Assembly (NCBI RefSeq): GCF_029589435.1
Contig: NZ_JARRAG010000002.1
Coordinates: 434,001 to 498,000 of the forward strand
Source: Paludisphaera mucosa
Lineage (GTDB): Bacteria; Planctomycetota; Planctomycetia; Isosphaerales; Isosphaeraceae
Reading direction: 5' to 3'
DNA length: 64,000 nucleotides
Shown here one piece after another: positions 48,287-57,470 of the stretch. How positions within the stretch are numbered: position 1 is the stretch's first letter; the number at the start of each line of letters is the position of its first letter. Under the pieces are notes generated by a model, which saw nothing but the letters and a program-made list of their open reading frames with translations, searched no databases and was not told the DNA's origin. The position numbers were made by a program, and so were the translations under genes.

Positions 48287-48673
48287 TCAGACCGCTTTCA
48301 CCCTGACGCTCAGCCACAGGCAATAGCCTAACGTCACCACCATTTCCGCCGCGACTGCGCCGCATCCGACCGCGACGGTCGTGTGGATCGGGGCGAAGGC
48401 GAACACGCCGGCATAGACGAGCCCGCTCAGGAACATGGCCCAGCCCCCCCGCTTGGCCCTTTGGGCGTAGGCGTTCGGGACCACGACCTTGGGCAGCCGG
48501 TTGCCGTTGGCGGCGATCATCAGCCCGGTCAGGCCGATGACCAGCCGTGTCACCGTATCGCCGTCGAGATAACACAGCTTGCGAGCCAGGGTCGAGCCGA
48601 GCGCCACGACGACGATGCCGCCCCCCCAGGCCAGTGGGGCGATCACTTCTTTCTTCCACGCGTCATCGTTCAT
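48287..48673 (-). CDS. SdpI-like membrane protein partnered with an ArsR-type regulator
   Basis: Protein of 128 residues with three membrane segments (about 10-28, 38-55 and 78-95) and a fourth near the C-terminus. A loop between segments reads ANGNRLPKVVVPN, the kind of GNxLPKxxPN sequence seen in SdpI/YhfL-type proteins. Its start overlaps the stop of the ArsR-type gene by four bases (ATGA). The SdpR/SdpI arrangement in Bacillus couples a repressor to a toxin-immunity/signalling protein; here only the architecture is similar. The toxin gene is not seen. Confidence 0.6.
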   Translation of the reverse strand: MNDDAWKKEVIAPLAWGGGIVVVALGSTLARKLCYLDGDTVTRLVIGLTGLMIAANGNRLPKVVVPNAYAQRAKRGGWAMFLSGLVYAGVFAFAPIHTTVAVGCGAVAAEMVVTLGYCLWLSVRVKAV

Positions 48674-48960
48674 CCGGGCGTCTCCTTGGGTTCCGGCGCC
48701 TCTGCGCCCAAGCCGAACGGATGGACGAAGCCCAGAAGCACCTCTTCGAGCACCGAGAACTTCAGGTGGTAGATGACCGACTTGCCGATCTTCTCGGTGT
48801 GCACCAGGTCGGCCTCCAGCACCGCGAAGTGCGCCGACATCGTCGGCTTAGCGAAGTCGAACTGGTCGCTGAGCTCGCCCCCGCTCATCGGCCCCTTGCG
48901 CACAAGCTGCAGGACGCGGCGACGCGTCGGATCGGAGAGGGCTTTGAAGACCTGGTTCAT
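48670..48960 (-). CDS. ArsR-family transcriptional repressor (SdpR-like)
   Basis: Winged-helix regulator of 96 residues: MNQVFKALSDPTRRRVLQLV, then SGGELSDQFDFAKPTMSAHFAVLEADLV (helix-turn-helix) and the wing KIGKSVIYHLKFSVLEEVL. It has no Cys metal site, so it is more likely of the SdpR-like than of the metal-sensing type. It probably represses its own operon with the downstream membrane protein. The upstream region (48961-49000) is AT-rich with repeated CTAAT motifs that may be its operator. Confidence 0.85.
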   Translation of the reverse strand: MNQVFKALSDPTRRRVLQLVRKGPMSGGELSDQFDFAKPTMSAHFAVLEADLVHTEKIGKSVIYHLKFSVLEEVLLGFVHPFGLGAEAPEPKETPG

Positions 48961-49005
48961 GATTCGCTAATGAGCTACTCGACTAATTGATTCAGGGAAG
49001 TGAGG
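48961..49005 (-). promoter_or_regulatory. Candidate operator/promoter of the sdpRI-like pair
   Basis: AT-rich for this genome. It contains two CTAAT repeats about ten bases apart flanking a short GAGCTACTC dyad. This is the spacing expected for an ArsR-type dimer site, but no experiment or family consensus backs it. Confidence 0.35.
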
Positions 49006-49182
49006 TCCATTTCCGGCCGGAGGGCGTGCTGGCCTGGCTGCCGAACGTGTTTCGGGGCGGGGTGATCAGGCGAAGACACAGCTTACGCTCGCCGTCCGCG
49101 CTTTTTGTCCGCCCGGCTCACGGGCTCTGATAACCCCCTGTCGAGGCCGAAGAACGGCCTCCCGAACCAACGGGGGCGAGCC

Positions 49183-49365
49183 ATGTCGATCCGGATGATG
49201 CTGCTGGACTTCTTCGTCTTCATCGCGGCCTGGGCGATCTTCCGCAGCCTGGTGATCGGGGTGCCGAGCCACGGCGAAGACTTCATCGCCATGGTCGTCG
49301 GCGCCGTCACGGCTCAGCTGACGATGATGTGGCTCCGGAAGCGGCAGGCCCGAGCGGCGGCCTGA
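49183..49365 (+). CDS. Small membrane protein
   Basis: 60 residues with two hydrophobic segments: FFVFIAAWAIFRSLVIGV and FIAMVVGAVTAQLTMMWL, then a basic tail RKRQARAAA. CGGGGGCGAG lies before the ATG. It is 52 bases before another small membrane protein of similar size. Function unknown. Confidence 0.6.
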   Translation: MSIRMMLLDFFVFIAAWAIFRSLVIGVPSHGEDFIAMVVGAVTAQLTMMWLRKRQARAAA

Positions 49366-49417
49366 CGTGGTGCGAGTGGCGACGGGGCAGGAAGAGCGAA
49401 CCAAGGGGAGCGGACCG

Positions 49418-49624
49418 ATGTTCTACAAGAGCGTGATGGTGCTGGGCGTGTTCTCGATCGCGTGGAGCGTCATCTGGTTCTACCAGGTGTTCGCAGGGAT
49501 CAGGCACCTCCAACCTACCGACAGCATCCCGATGGTCATCGGCGGGATCGCGGGCGGGATCGGTGCCTACTACTTCGTGCCCTGGCTGTTCAAGTACGAG
49601 GCCCGGCGGCGAGCGGCGAAGTGA
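49418..49624 (+). CDS. Small membrane protein
   Basis: 68 residues with two membrane segments (YKSVMVLGVFSIAWSVIWFY and SIPMVIGGIAGGIGAYYFV) and a basic C-terminus (KYEARRRAAK). AAGGGGAG lies 8 bases before the ATG. The in-frame GTG 17 codons upstream lacks support. No family recognised. Confidence 0.62.
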   Translation: MFYKSVMVLGVFSIAWSVIWFYQVFAGIRHLQPTDSIPMVIGGIAGGIGAYYFVPWLFKYEARRRAAK

Positions 49625-49715
49625 CCATCGAGTTGGAAACCTCGCCGCTAACGCGGATGCGGGGAATTTTGGGTTCCCAAAAATCAGATTTCGCCAAATC
49701 GATAAATCGGTTATC

Positions 49716-49741
49716 CTCCTGGAAAGCAACCTTTCCAGGAG
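49716..49741 (+). promoter_or_regulatory. Hairpin that covers the ribosome site of the next gene
   Basis: Perfect 11-bp stem (49716-49726 with 49731-49741) with a CAAC loop. Its 3' strand contains the AGGAG that lies 7 bases before the GTG start at 49749. In RNA it would hide the ribosome site. An AT-rich stretch lies just upstream. Confidence 0.55.
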
Positions 49742-49748
49742 ACTGACC

Positions 49749-50147
49749 GTGGCCCCGTACATCGACGCGTGGTTCGCCCTGACGCTCGTGATCGTCGGCC
49801 TCTCGCACGCGGCCCAGCCCCGCCTCTGGGCTGAGTTCTTCGACGCCATCAAAGGGACCGGCTTCGCCCCGCTCATCATCGGGATGTACACGTTGCCCAC
49901 CGGGCTGGTCATCCTGCTCGGGCACAACCTGTGGGCCTGGGACTGGCCGGTGCTCGTCACCATCGCCGGGTGGAGCATGACGACGAAGGCGACGCTCTAT
50001 CTGATCTTCCCGGCCGTCCCGAACCGCATGATCGACAACGCCGTCCGCTGGCAGAAGGCGTTCGGCGTCTACCGCGTCGTCGGGGCGGTGATGAGCGTCC
50101 TGGGCGTGATTCTCACCTGGGACGCGTTCCGCCGTCTTCCGACGTAA
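49749..50147 (+). CDS. Predicted membrane protein, four segments
   Basis: 132 residues from a GTG. The start is fixed by the hairpin-covered AGGAG 7 bases upstream and by the alignment of the first membrane segment. Segments lie at about 5-20, 38-60 (PLIIGMYTLPTGLVILLG), 68-90 and 108-125 (VVGAVMSVLGVILTW). No family recognised. Confidence 0.65.
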   Translation: MAPYIDAWFALTLVIVGLSHAAQPRLWAEFFDAIKGTGFAPLIIGMYTLPTGLVILLGHNLWAWDWPVLVTIAGWSMTTKATLYLIFPAVPNRMIDNAVRWQKAFGVYRVVGAVMSVLGVILTWDAFRRLPT

Positions 50148-50332
50148 AGGGAGGCGGCGGATGAGTATCCTCGAAGCCTTCTGGGGCACTATCACGATCA
50201 TCTTGAAAAACGCCCGCCTATTCCTTCCTTGGCGGATCACCGGCCCCTTTGCCACTCCCAGTCTCGTCGCGACACCGGCAAGATCCCCGACGACGGGGAG
50301 TTGCGGATCGCAAACCGTGAGAGTCAAAAACC

Positions 50333-50666
50333 ATGCGCCGCTTCCTGGCCCTCGGCTTCGTGGCCCTCTTCGCCTGCGCGCGGCGACGACATCCTCGACC
50401 AGGGGCCGAGCTACTTCGTGATCGCCATGCACCCCAACGCCGGAGGGGCCGTGACCTCGCAGGTCGACTACGGCCCCTACCACGACGTGACCACGCTGCT
50501 CGACGTCTGGGCTCCCCCCAGCGTGGCGATCGACGTCCGCCGCAACGGAGGGGTCGATAAGGCCGTCGAGGTCCAGTACGAGAGCGCCCAGTACCGGTCG
50601 AAGTCCTCTGCGCTCTTCAAGCCGGGCAAGACGGTCGTCGACTACGGCGAGATCAAGAAGAGGTGA
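50333..50666 (+). pseudogene. Small secreted protein split by a frameshift
   Basis: The ATG opens a signal peptide (MRRFLALGFVALFACA) in one frame. The mature part continues in another frame from GDDILDQGPSYFVIAMHPNAGG to VVDYGEIKKR. A one- or two-base indel near 50382 joins them. The frames would join into a protein of about 110 residues if corrected, so it could be a recent mutation or a sequencing error. Confidence 0.6.
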
Positions 50667-50921
50667 GGCTTGTGGCGGGGCTCGGCGTACGAAGAAGCCC
50701 GGGGCCGTCCCTGAGCGCCGGGGCTGACTCGGGTTACGCGATGAAGCCAGGGGGCGGGCGGCGAAGTGATCGGGGTTTCTCCGCCCTCGACCTCGCATCC
50801 TGGCTGTCTCCACCGTCCCGGCGGCCGCCGGCGTGACCATCGTCCCCGGCACGGATAGAATCGCTGCGGGCGGCGACCCATGTCGGGCGGCCGCCGTCGA
50901 GCCACCATCCCGGAGGCGACC

Positions 50922-51323
50922 ATGAATGCGATTCTCTCCCTGGCGTTGATTCTCGGTGCATGCGACCTGACGGGCGCGGCGGACGACAAGGCGGCCGATC
51001 CGGTCGGCAAATGGCGGTGCAGCTACGAGATCGGCGAGCAGAAGCGGACCTCCACCCTGACGATCAAGAAGGAGGGGGACAAGCTCGTCGGGACCATGGA
51101 CTGGGCGGACCAGAAGGACGAGAAGCTGAAAGACCTGAAGCTGAAGGACGGTGAGCTGACGTTCTCCGCCGAGCGGAAGTTGCCGAACCTGGACGACCCC
51201 ATCACCGTCGAGTACAGGCTGAAGATCGACGGGGACCAGCTCGAGGGGAAGGGCTCGACGGAGTTCGGCGGCGAGAAGCGGGAATGGGACATTGAGGCCA
51301 AGAGGGAGAAGGGCGACAAGTAA
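50922..51323 (+). CDS. Secreted protein, unrecognised
   Basis: 133 residues: signal peptide (about 1-20, ending near GAADD), then a beta-barrel-like repeat-rich region (KWRCSYEIGEQKRTSTLTIKKEGDKLVGTMDWADQKDEK) rich in Lys and Asp/Glu. CGGAGG lies about 7 bases before the ATG. It resembles small lipocalin-like DUF proteins of planctomycetes; the function is unknown. Confidence 0.72.
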   Translation: MNAILSLALILGACDLTGAADDKAADPVGKWRCSYEIGEQKRTSTLTIKKEGDKLVGTMDWADQKDEKLKDLKLKDGELTFSAERKLPNLDDPITVEYRLKIDGDQLEGKGSTEFGGEKREWDIEAKREKGDK

Positions 51324-51494
51324 TCGTGGCGTGGTCCGGTGGGGGTCGTCGATGATTTCGCTCGGCCGGCCGCCCGCATCCGCTGCCTGCCCTTGCCGTA
51401 CTTTGCTCTACAAAGCAACATTCCGAGCTGCGTGCTTTGCAGAACAGAGCGATCGTCTCCTTGCGATAGGAGCAACGCGACGACGCAGGCGGAC

Positions 51495-51851
51495 TTGTTT
51501 CGCGTGACTAGGCCGTGGGCGCTGGGATTCTCGGTCCTCCTGCTCACCTATGCGGCGGTGGGCGGGACGGCCGGCGTGATGTGGCTGGTCGCCCTGACCG
51601 AGCAGTTCGCCGCAGGACCGCCGCCGGGCAGGCCGTTCTTCACCGCGTGGAGCGTCAACCTCCTCTTCGCCCCGGTCGCGCTGGTGGGCGGCGTGCTGAC
51701 GGTCGAGTGTTTCTGCGCGGCGTGGCTGGTTTCCTGGCGGGACGATTCCTCCGACCTCTCGCGGGCGTCGGCGCATGACGCCCGAGGCCCCGGAGGGCTC
51801 GCCCCGCTTGCCGCCGCCGCTAGAATTCGCGTGACGACCGGATCCGATTGA
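51495..51851 (+). CDS. Predicted membrane protein (uncertain start)
   Basis: About 118 residues with a TTG or GTG start (GTG at 51504 is the alternative). Hydrophobic segments lie at LGFSVLLLTYAAVGGTAGVMWLV and LLFAPVALVGGVLTVECFCAAWLV. No family. The ribosome site is poor, so confidence is low. Confidence 0.4.
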   Translation: MFRVTRPWALGFSVLLLTYAAVGGTAGVMWLVALTEQFAAGPPPGRPFFTAWSVNLLFAPVALVGGVLTVECFCAAWLVSWRDDSSDLSRASAHDARGPGGLAPLAAAARIRVTTGSD

Positions 51852-51889
51852 TTGGGCCCCGGAGATTCACCCATGACTCTCGGACGATG

Positions 51890-51966
51890 AGCTATACGCT
51901 ACGAGAGCCTAGACGACATCATGCCCGACGTCGAGCGGATCCTCGAAGGGAACGCCACGGTCGGCC
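51890..51966 (+). pseudogene. Short DUF1569-like N-terminal remnant
   Basis: In one frame about 25 residues (AIRYESLDDIMPDVERILEGNATVG) resemble the start of DUF1569/DinB-like proteins (SLDDVxxDLERL...TxG). Coding similarity ends abruptly. Weak evidence. Confidence 0.35.
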
Positions 51967-52355
51967 CGGCGCCTCGATGCAATTCGATCAGGCGTTGCGG
52001 GTCGACGCCGAGACGAGGAGCGCCGTTCTGGAGCGGGGCGAGATACCCGAGAGCCTCCCGACCGGCCCGCAGTTCGTACCCCCGGAGGGCCTCGACGACC
52101 GTGCTGAGGCGGAGGGCCCGCGTTCGGCCATCGCCCACGACGACGCGCCTCCGGGCCCCGCTATCGCCTACCCGCGGGTCGGCCCGCCGAGCCGGCCCGA
52201 ACGAGACCGCATGCACCGCCGCCATGCCGCCCATCGCTTGAACGTCGTCTCGACGGCCTGACGCCGGAGGGACCTGAGGCGACCGATCGCAGTCGGCGTT
52301 CGGCCGTGCCGGAATCGAGGTCCGGGCTTGATAGCCCGCCAGGGAGATTAGAACG
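51967..52355. other. Intergenic region
   Basis: No supported gene. Frames on both strands are open but lack start signals and recognised domains. Confidence 0.35.
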
Positions 52356-53237
52356 ATGCTCCGCCAGAGTTCTGCTGCGCTCCTCGCGACCGTCGGCCTG
52401 CTCCTTTCGGCGGAGGCGGTCGCCGCGCCGCCGAACCGCATCACCGTATTGTATGACGCCTTTGGCGACCACTCGGCGTTGAAAAAGGACTGGGGCTTCT
52501 CGACCCTGGTGGAGTTCGGCGGCAAGCGCATCCTCTTCGACACCGGGAACGATGCGGACCTGTTCGAGCACAACGTGAAGTCGCTGGGCGTCGATCTCAA
52601 GGCGATCGACCTCGTCGTCATCTCGCATCGCCACGGCGATCACACAAGCGGCCTCGCCCGCGTACTGAAGGCCAACCCGGGCGTGCCCGTCTACGTCCCC
52701 GCGGACGAGACGTTCATGACGTCGACCCCGGTGCAGATGTACCACCGGGGGGCCGAGGCCCTCCCGAAACGCATGCGCTACTTCGACGGCGAAACCCCGG
52801 TGAACGTGCCGCACGGCACGGCGTGGAAGGGGGCGAACCTGATACCCGTCGATGCATCCCGCGAGATCCTGCCGGGGATCAGCGTCGTCGCGACGACGTC
52901 GAAGGTGCCGCGTACGATCGAGATGCCGGAGTTGTCCCTCTCCCTCAAGGTGCCGGAAGGGCAGATACTCGTCGTCGGCTGCTCCCACACCGGGATCGAG
53001 GCCATCCTGGAGAAGGCTGCAGGGCGGCCGATACAGATCCTCGTCGGCGGGCTGCACCTGGTGACGACGCCGGACCCGGAGATCGAGCGGTTGGCGACGT
53101 CTCTGCGTGACAAGTGGAAGGTCGCCAGCGTCGCCGTCGGGCACTGCACGAGCGAGCCGGGTTTCGCGGCGCTCCAGCGGGCATATGGAGAGCGTTACAT
53201 CTACGCAGGGCTGGGAACGGTCGTTCCGCTCCCGTGA
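52356..53237 (+). CDS. Secreted MBL-fold metallohydrolase
   Basis: 293 residues with a signal peptide (about 1-23). The zinc-binding core is SHRHGDHTSG (H91, H93, D95, H96). Further likely ligands are in GCSHTGIE and GGLHLV, as in the MBL-fold/7,8-dihydropterin-6-methyl-4-(beta-D-ribofuranosyl)-aminobenzene 5'-phosphate synthase-like group. FDTGNDADLFEHNVKSLGVD fits that group too. The substrate is unknown. GGGAGATTAGAACG precedes the ATG. Confidence 0.88.
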   Translation: MLRQSSAALLATVGLLLSAEAVAAPPNRITVLYDAFGDHSALKKDWGFSTLVEFGGKRILFDTGNDADLFEHNVKSLGVDLKAIDLVVISHRHGDHTSGLARVLKANPGVPVYVPADETFMTSTPVQMYHRGAEALPKRMRYFDGETPVNVPHGTAWKGANLIPVDASREILPGISVVATTSKVPRTIEMPELSLSLKVPEGQILVVGCSHTGIEAILEKAAGRPIQILVGGLHLVTTPDPEIERLATSLRDKWKVASVAVGHCTSEPGFAALQRAYGERYIYAGLGTVVPLP

Positions 53238-53545
53238 TAGTTCAGAATCCCTAGAAACGGCCGCGTGAGAAACCGCTTCCGGGAAGCACCAGAGTCTGCC
53301 ATGGTCGGCTCATGCGACTGTACCAGACCATTCCCCAGGGCCGCCTTTCCACGCAGCACTTCCCGCCCCGTTCAGTCGCATGATCGAACGCGCGTGCCGC
53401 GCCGAACGGCCGGAAGAGAGGTTCGATGATTGAGGCGGTCAGTAAGGCCGTGGAAGACCTGCGAACTCGTCCTTCGGGTTGCTCGAAGCGGGCAGGAAAT
53501 GGTTCCGTCCATCATTCGAAACGCTGGTCCCGAGGCCACGGAAAG

Positions 53546-53868
53546 CTACCACTGCGGCAATGATGGGTCGAGTCGACGGAGCCTGACGCGGGCGTCGGCG
53601 GTGGTGAATCGCCAGCGGGTCTCGACCCGACGGTCGTTCCGCTCCTCCTCCCAGGCGGCGACCTCCCGCTCCAGTTCCTCCCTCGACTCGATGCGGCGGT
53701 CGAGGCGCCGGCGTGAGAGGACCGACAGCTCGATCTCGGACACGTTCAGCCACGAGCGGTGCTTCGGCGTGTCGTGGATCTTCAGCCGCTCGGCTACCGC
53801 TCGGGCCCGCTCGGGCGGGAACGCCTCGAGAGCGAGGCGACCTTGCGGGTCTTCAGGTTGTCCATCAT
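53546..53868 (-). pseudogene. IS630-family transposase C-terminal remnant
   Basis: Reads MDNLKTRKVASL, KIHDTPKHRSWLNVSEIELSVLSRRRLDRRI and TRWRFTTADARVRLRRL, matching the last ~110 residues of IS630 transposases (including HDTPKHGSWLNMxEIEF, the catalytic Glu block). The frame changes between the first and second parts. The N-terminal DDE part is absent. It abuts the 3' end of the neighbouring endonuclease-like gene. Confidence 0.7.
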
Positions 53869-54680
53869 CAGCGATCCGTCGGCATTCGCAGGTCGACGTA
53901 GACCGGCTGGTGGTCCGACGCGATGGTCGCGACGTTGACCCGGGCCGAGCCGACGACGAAGCCGGCGGCCAGCGGCTCGGCTGCGAAGATGTAGTCGATC
54001 CGCGCCGGCCGTTCGCCGCGCAGGCCGATCGAATGACCCGGCCCCTCGCCGGCGACGGCCCAGGCGTCGACGAGACGGGGGCCGGACTCCGGCGAGGTGA
54101 GCGCCTTGTAGTCGGCCGTGTCGGGCCGGAGGTTGAAGTCGCCCATCACGATCCAGGGGTCGGGGCTGGCGGCGACGATCTCGCGCACCTTGGCGACCTG
54201 CAGCGTCCGGTCGGCCTGCGAGTCGTGCGCCAGGTGGGTCACGTAAACCCGGAGCGGCCTGCCCGCCACGTCGAGCCGGCACTCCAGAAGCCCGCGGGGC
54301 TCGGCCCTTTCGCGACCGGCGGATTTCGGCAGGCGGTGGTTGGTGTGGGCCGTGATCGGGAACCGCGTCACCAAAGCGACGCCGTAGCTCCCCTCCCCCT
54401 CCACCAGGTTCGGCCCGAAGGCGAAGTTCCCGCCCAGCTCCTTGCCCAGCCACTCCGCCTGATCCACTCCCTCGCTCCGGTCGCGGAAGTGGACGTCGAT
54501 CTCCTGGAAGGCAACGACGTCGACGCCCCGGACCAGGTCGGCCACCCGCTTCAGGTCGAGCTTGCCGTCGGTCCCTTCGCCGTGGTGGATGTTGAACGTG
54601 GCCAGCTTGATCGCGTCCTGCGCCCCGGCCAGCGTCGGCGAAAGGAGGAATCCGAGCGAAAGAAGGATGCGTCGAATCAT
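53868..54680 (-). CDS. Secreted endonuclease/exonuclease/phosphatase-family protein
   Basis: 270 residues with a signal peptide (1-20, LAGAQ). EEP-fold motifs appear in order: ATFNIHHGEG, VAFQEID, YVTHLAHDSQ, VMGDFNLRPD, and SDHQPVYV at the end with the catalytic His. Likely a secreted phosphodiesterase or nuclease; the substrate is unknown. It has its own short leader and no close partner except the downstream transposase debris. Confidence 0.88.
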   Translation of the reverse strand: MIRRILLSLGFLLSPTLAGAQDAIKLATFNIHHGEGTDGKLDLKRVADLVRGVDVVAFQEIDVHFRDRSEGVDQAEWLGKELGGNFAFGPNLVEGEGSYGVALVTRFPITAHTNHRLPKSAGRERAEPRGLLECRLDVAGRPLRVYVTHLAHDSQADRTLQVAKVREIVAASPDPWIVMGDFNLRPDTADYKALTSPESGPRLVDAWAVAGEGPGHSIGLRGERPARIDYIFAAEPLAAGFVVGSARVNVATIASDHQPVYVDLRMPTDR

Positions 54681-54828
54681 GAATCCTGTTCCTCTGGATG
54701 CTCCGAAATGAGAAGGACCTTCCGGCCGGCATCCTCCCCGTCGAGGAGAGGATGCACGGAGAAGGCCCCGGATCGCAATCCGCCTCGCCCGTAGCGAGGC
54801 GTTGCGTCGACAGCGGTTCCGGCCCCGA

Positions 54829-55803
54829 TCAATAGGCGTCGGAGCTGACGATCTCGCCGCCCTGAGTCGTGCTCAGCGCCCGCCAGATGGGGAGGCTGAT
54901 GGAATCTTTCATGAAGCGGACCGAGCCGTCGCACATCGCGGAGTTGACGCCGCCGGAATGCCGGCTGCGGGCGGCCAGATAGTTGAGGCGGGGGGCCCCG
55001 CTGGATTGGCCGCAAGGGGTCGGCCTGGCGATCGTCGCGTTGCAGGCCGCGGGTCCGTACATCATGTCGGGCAAGGGCGAATTGGGGGCCAGCAAGGCGG
55101 TGAAGCTGGTGGCGTCGGCCCACCAGGTCATCCCACGCAATTCCGAGTTCAGCGGGACGATGATGACCTCGGAGGCCAGCATCGTGTTGGTGGTGCCGTC
55201 GGTGATGGTGGCGATGGTGATCGTCTTGCCCTTGTTCGCCGACGCCGGATGGTCGGCGTTGGTGTACGGGGCGATGAACGTGAACGGCGCCCCGGCGAAG
55301 CTGGAGTCCAGGGCGACGTCCTGCTGATTCAGGTCGGTCGAGCCGAAGTTCGCCACGTAGTTGTGCGCCGAGATCTTGCCGGTCGCGTCGGCCCCGAGGG
55401 CCGTGCTGATCGGCTTGTGCTGGAGGCCGTTGCTCGGGCAGAGGAACGCGCTGATGAAGCTGGTCGTCACCGTGGTGTTGGCCAGGTTGACGTACCGGGG
55501 GTTCGAGAAATTGTACGAGTTGGACAGGGCCCCCTGCTCCATGTACGGCAGGATGAAGGCCTGCCACGTGCCGTTGCAACATCCGGAGGCGCCCGGCGGC
55601 AGCGAGCCGACGGTGTCGCCGTAGTTGTGGACGGCCAGGCCGATCTGCTTGAGGTTGTTCGTGCACTGGATGCGGCGGGCGGCCTCGCGCGCCGACTGCA
55701 CCGCGGGGAGCAGCAGGGCGATGAGCACGGCGATGATCGCGATCACCACCAGCAATTCGATGAGCGTGAAGCCACGATTGCGAACACGTCTGTCGATGAT
55801 CAT
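54829..55803 (-). CDS. DUF1559 protein with prepilin-type N-terminus (second copy)
   Basis: 324 residues. Basic leader and prepilin motif ([13 protein letters not shown]), the DUF1559 signature [25 protein letters not shown], and the C-terminal [16 protein letters not shown] motif. AGGAG lies about 10 bases before the ATG. A lipoprotein gene lies 71 bases upstream on the same strand, the usual DUF1559/lipoprotein pairing. Confidence 0.93.
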   Translation of the reverse strand: MIIDRRVRNRGFTLIELLVVIAIIAVLIALLLPAVQSAREAARRIQCTNNLKQIGLAVHNYGDTVGSLPPGASGCCNGTWQAFILPYMEQGALSNSYNFSNPRYVNLANTTVTTSFISAFLCPSNGLQHKPISTALGADATGKISAHNYVANFGSTDLNQQDVALDSSFAGAPFTFIAPYTNADHPASANKGKTITIATITDGTTNTMLASEVIIVPLNSELRGMTWWADATSFTALLAPNSPLPDMMYGPAACNATIARPTPCGQSSGAPRLNYLAARSRHSGGVNSAMCDGSVRFMKDSISLPIWRALSTTQGGEIVSSDAY

Positions 55804-55874
55804 CGGGCGTAGACTCCTGAAACTCTTCGCAAGGAGAGGGATGGATCGCCGTCGGAAGTTAAGGCTCGGTTTTC

Positions 55875-56348
55875 TCACTTCGATGTGAGGGCGAACGTGA
55901 AGTCGTTCGGGCCGGCCTGGGTGACGTCGGCCTTCAACTCGCTCTGGGTGTTGTAGCGGGCGGGAAGCGTCTCCCCCAGGGCCGACGTCGGCGGCGGGAT
56001 CTCCTCTCCCGTGACGCTGTCGGTCTCCTTCTTCCGGGAGGCCTTCACCGGGGTTTCTTTGGTCACGGAGAGCGAGACCCGGTAGTTGCCGGGGATCAGT
56101 CCTTCGGCCTGGGGGATGGAGAACGAGCCCCCGGAGACCTGCGCCGCGCCCGACGTCGAGTCGCCCCCCGCGCCCGTGGGGGTGAAGGTGATCAGGGCCG
56201 AGTCGAGGGGCTGGCCGTCCAGCGCGACCTTGCCCGAAACCGCCTGGCGCGGCAACCCGTCGCCGCCGCCACAACCCCACGAGACGATGAAGACGGCCGT
56301 GAGGGCCGCAAGTCGCACCTGAGGCGTCGTGGGGGTCATGCGTTGCAT
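55875..56348 (-). CDS. Lipoprotein upstream of DUF1559
   Basis: 157 residues from an ATG opening a lipoprotein signal peptide with lipobox FIVSWGC. The mature part contains a carboxypeptidase-regulatory-like beta sandwich ([32 protein letters not shown]), typical of the small lipoproteins paired with DUF1559 proteins. Confidence 0.85.
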   Translation of the reverse strand: MQRMTPTTPQVRLAALTAVFIVSWGCGGGDGLPRQAVSGKVALDGQPLDSALITFTPTGAGGDSTSGAAQVSGGSFSIPQAEGLIPGNYRVSLSVTKETPVKASRKKETDSVTGEEIPPPTSALGETLPARYNTQSELKADVTQAGPNDFTFALTSK

Positions 56349-57470
56349 ATCCTTCGATTCCTTGATATTCGCCGAGGTGTATCCAGGCCGCCCGCTCCGG
56401 ACGCGGGACGTGGATCCGCCGGCGCGACGTCGATCGGAATGAAGCGACGACACGCAATCATCGCGCCAGGGCCGGCGAGGGAGCGGTCGGTGGCGACCGA
56501 ATTTTTGCGACCAGGTTGTGTTTTAGTCGTCCGGGCGCTGCGCGACGTCGTGTCCGAAGCACGTCCCGCAGGCCTCGGGCCTGTGGGATGTCGCGCGGTC
56601 CGCCGAATCGTGCTGGGCATCCCGGGGCACGACCGCCCCGGAAACGCCGCAACTTTCAATTCCATGATGACGCGTACGAGCTGAGAACGTCAAGGTCCGT
56701 TGACGGGTCCTGAATCGCTCTTCATGTCGCGCCTCGCGCGGCTTACGAGACCGGCCGGGCCCACCGGGATTGACGCCGGATGAAGCGAAGCCGTGGCTGA
56801 GGACGGAGGCAGCTCGCGAGGGCGGTTCCGAGGCAGGGCGGAGACGAAGAGGTGGTGCGGACATGACCTACATCCCGAACGTGAAGCATGTGACCGCTCT
56901 TCCGCACCGTACGCGACCAGTTCGGCGGGTCCGGGGCCATGGCCTGGAACCTCGATGTCCCGCTCGCACCGAGCGTCATCTGCGAATCGTCCGCCTGCCT
57001 CGGCCAACGGGCGGGCATCCGGGATTCGGAGAGCTCTTGAGGAACCTCGGGCACGGCGGTCGGCTCGTTCTCAATCCGTCAGGCTGCATCCCGCCGGCTC
57101 ACGATGTGAAATGGCCTCAGCGACGGTCGATTGAGGACTTGTCGCCCATGACCAGGGGTTTGAGGTGGCGAAAGATGGAGCAAGGCGACCGGGCGGCTCG
57201 GGCGTCGTCCACATCGGATGCGCCGGGTGGTCGCTCCCCAAAGAGCACTCCGAGCATTTCCCGGCGGCCGGGACGCACCAGTCGCGTTGCTGACGACCCG
57301 ACACTTTTTGATGAGGGGCAAGGGACGGCGCCCATGATGCAGCGTGGGGAGGGTTAGGAGATATCCCGACTCCGAGCTGATCAAGTCGGTCTGCGCCGTC
57401 ACCTTCCTCGCCCGAGAGCGGCGTCAAAACTAGATAGGGTCTGAATTAGGAAAACTGTCGGGCCGTCAGC
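56349..57470. other. Intergenic region of 1.1 kb, mostly decayed
   Basis: No intact gene. It contains the DUF72 remnant listed separately and ends at the truncated integrase copy 2. Confidence 0.45.
57203..57293 (+). pseudogene. DUF72 N-terminal remnant
   Basis: VVHIGCAGWSLPKEHSEHFP is the highly conserved opening of DUF72 proteins (IHIGCAGWSIPKEHA). A stop follows after about ten further residues and the rest of the protein is absent. Confidence 0.55.

Noticed and set aside
50161..50421. 86-codon frame with a good AAGGGAGG upstream
   Set aside because: Only the first 30 residues look protein-like. It then runs into Arg/Pro-rich sequence overlapping the signal peptide of the next gene. It could be a truncated gene, but support is too weak.
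33313..53868. Composite transposon bounded by the IS66 and IS630 remnants
   Set aside because: The two remnants belong to different families and are both only C-terminal pieces, so they cannot mobilise the interval together. The tRNA repeats explain the boundaries better.
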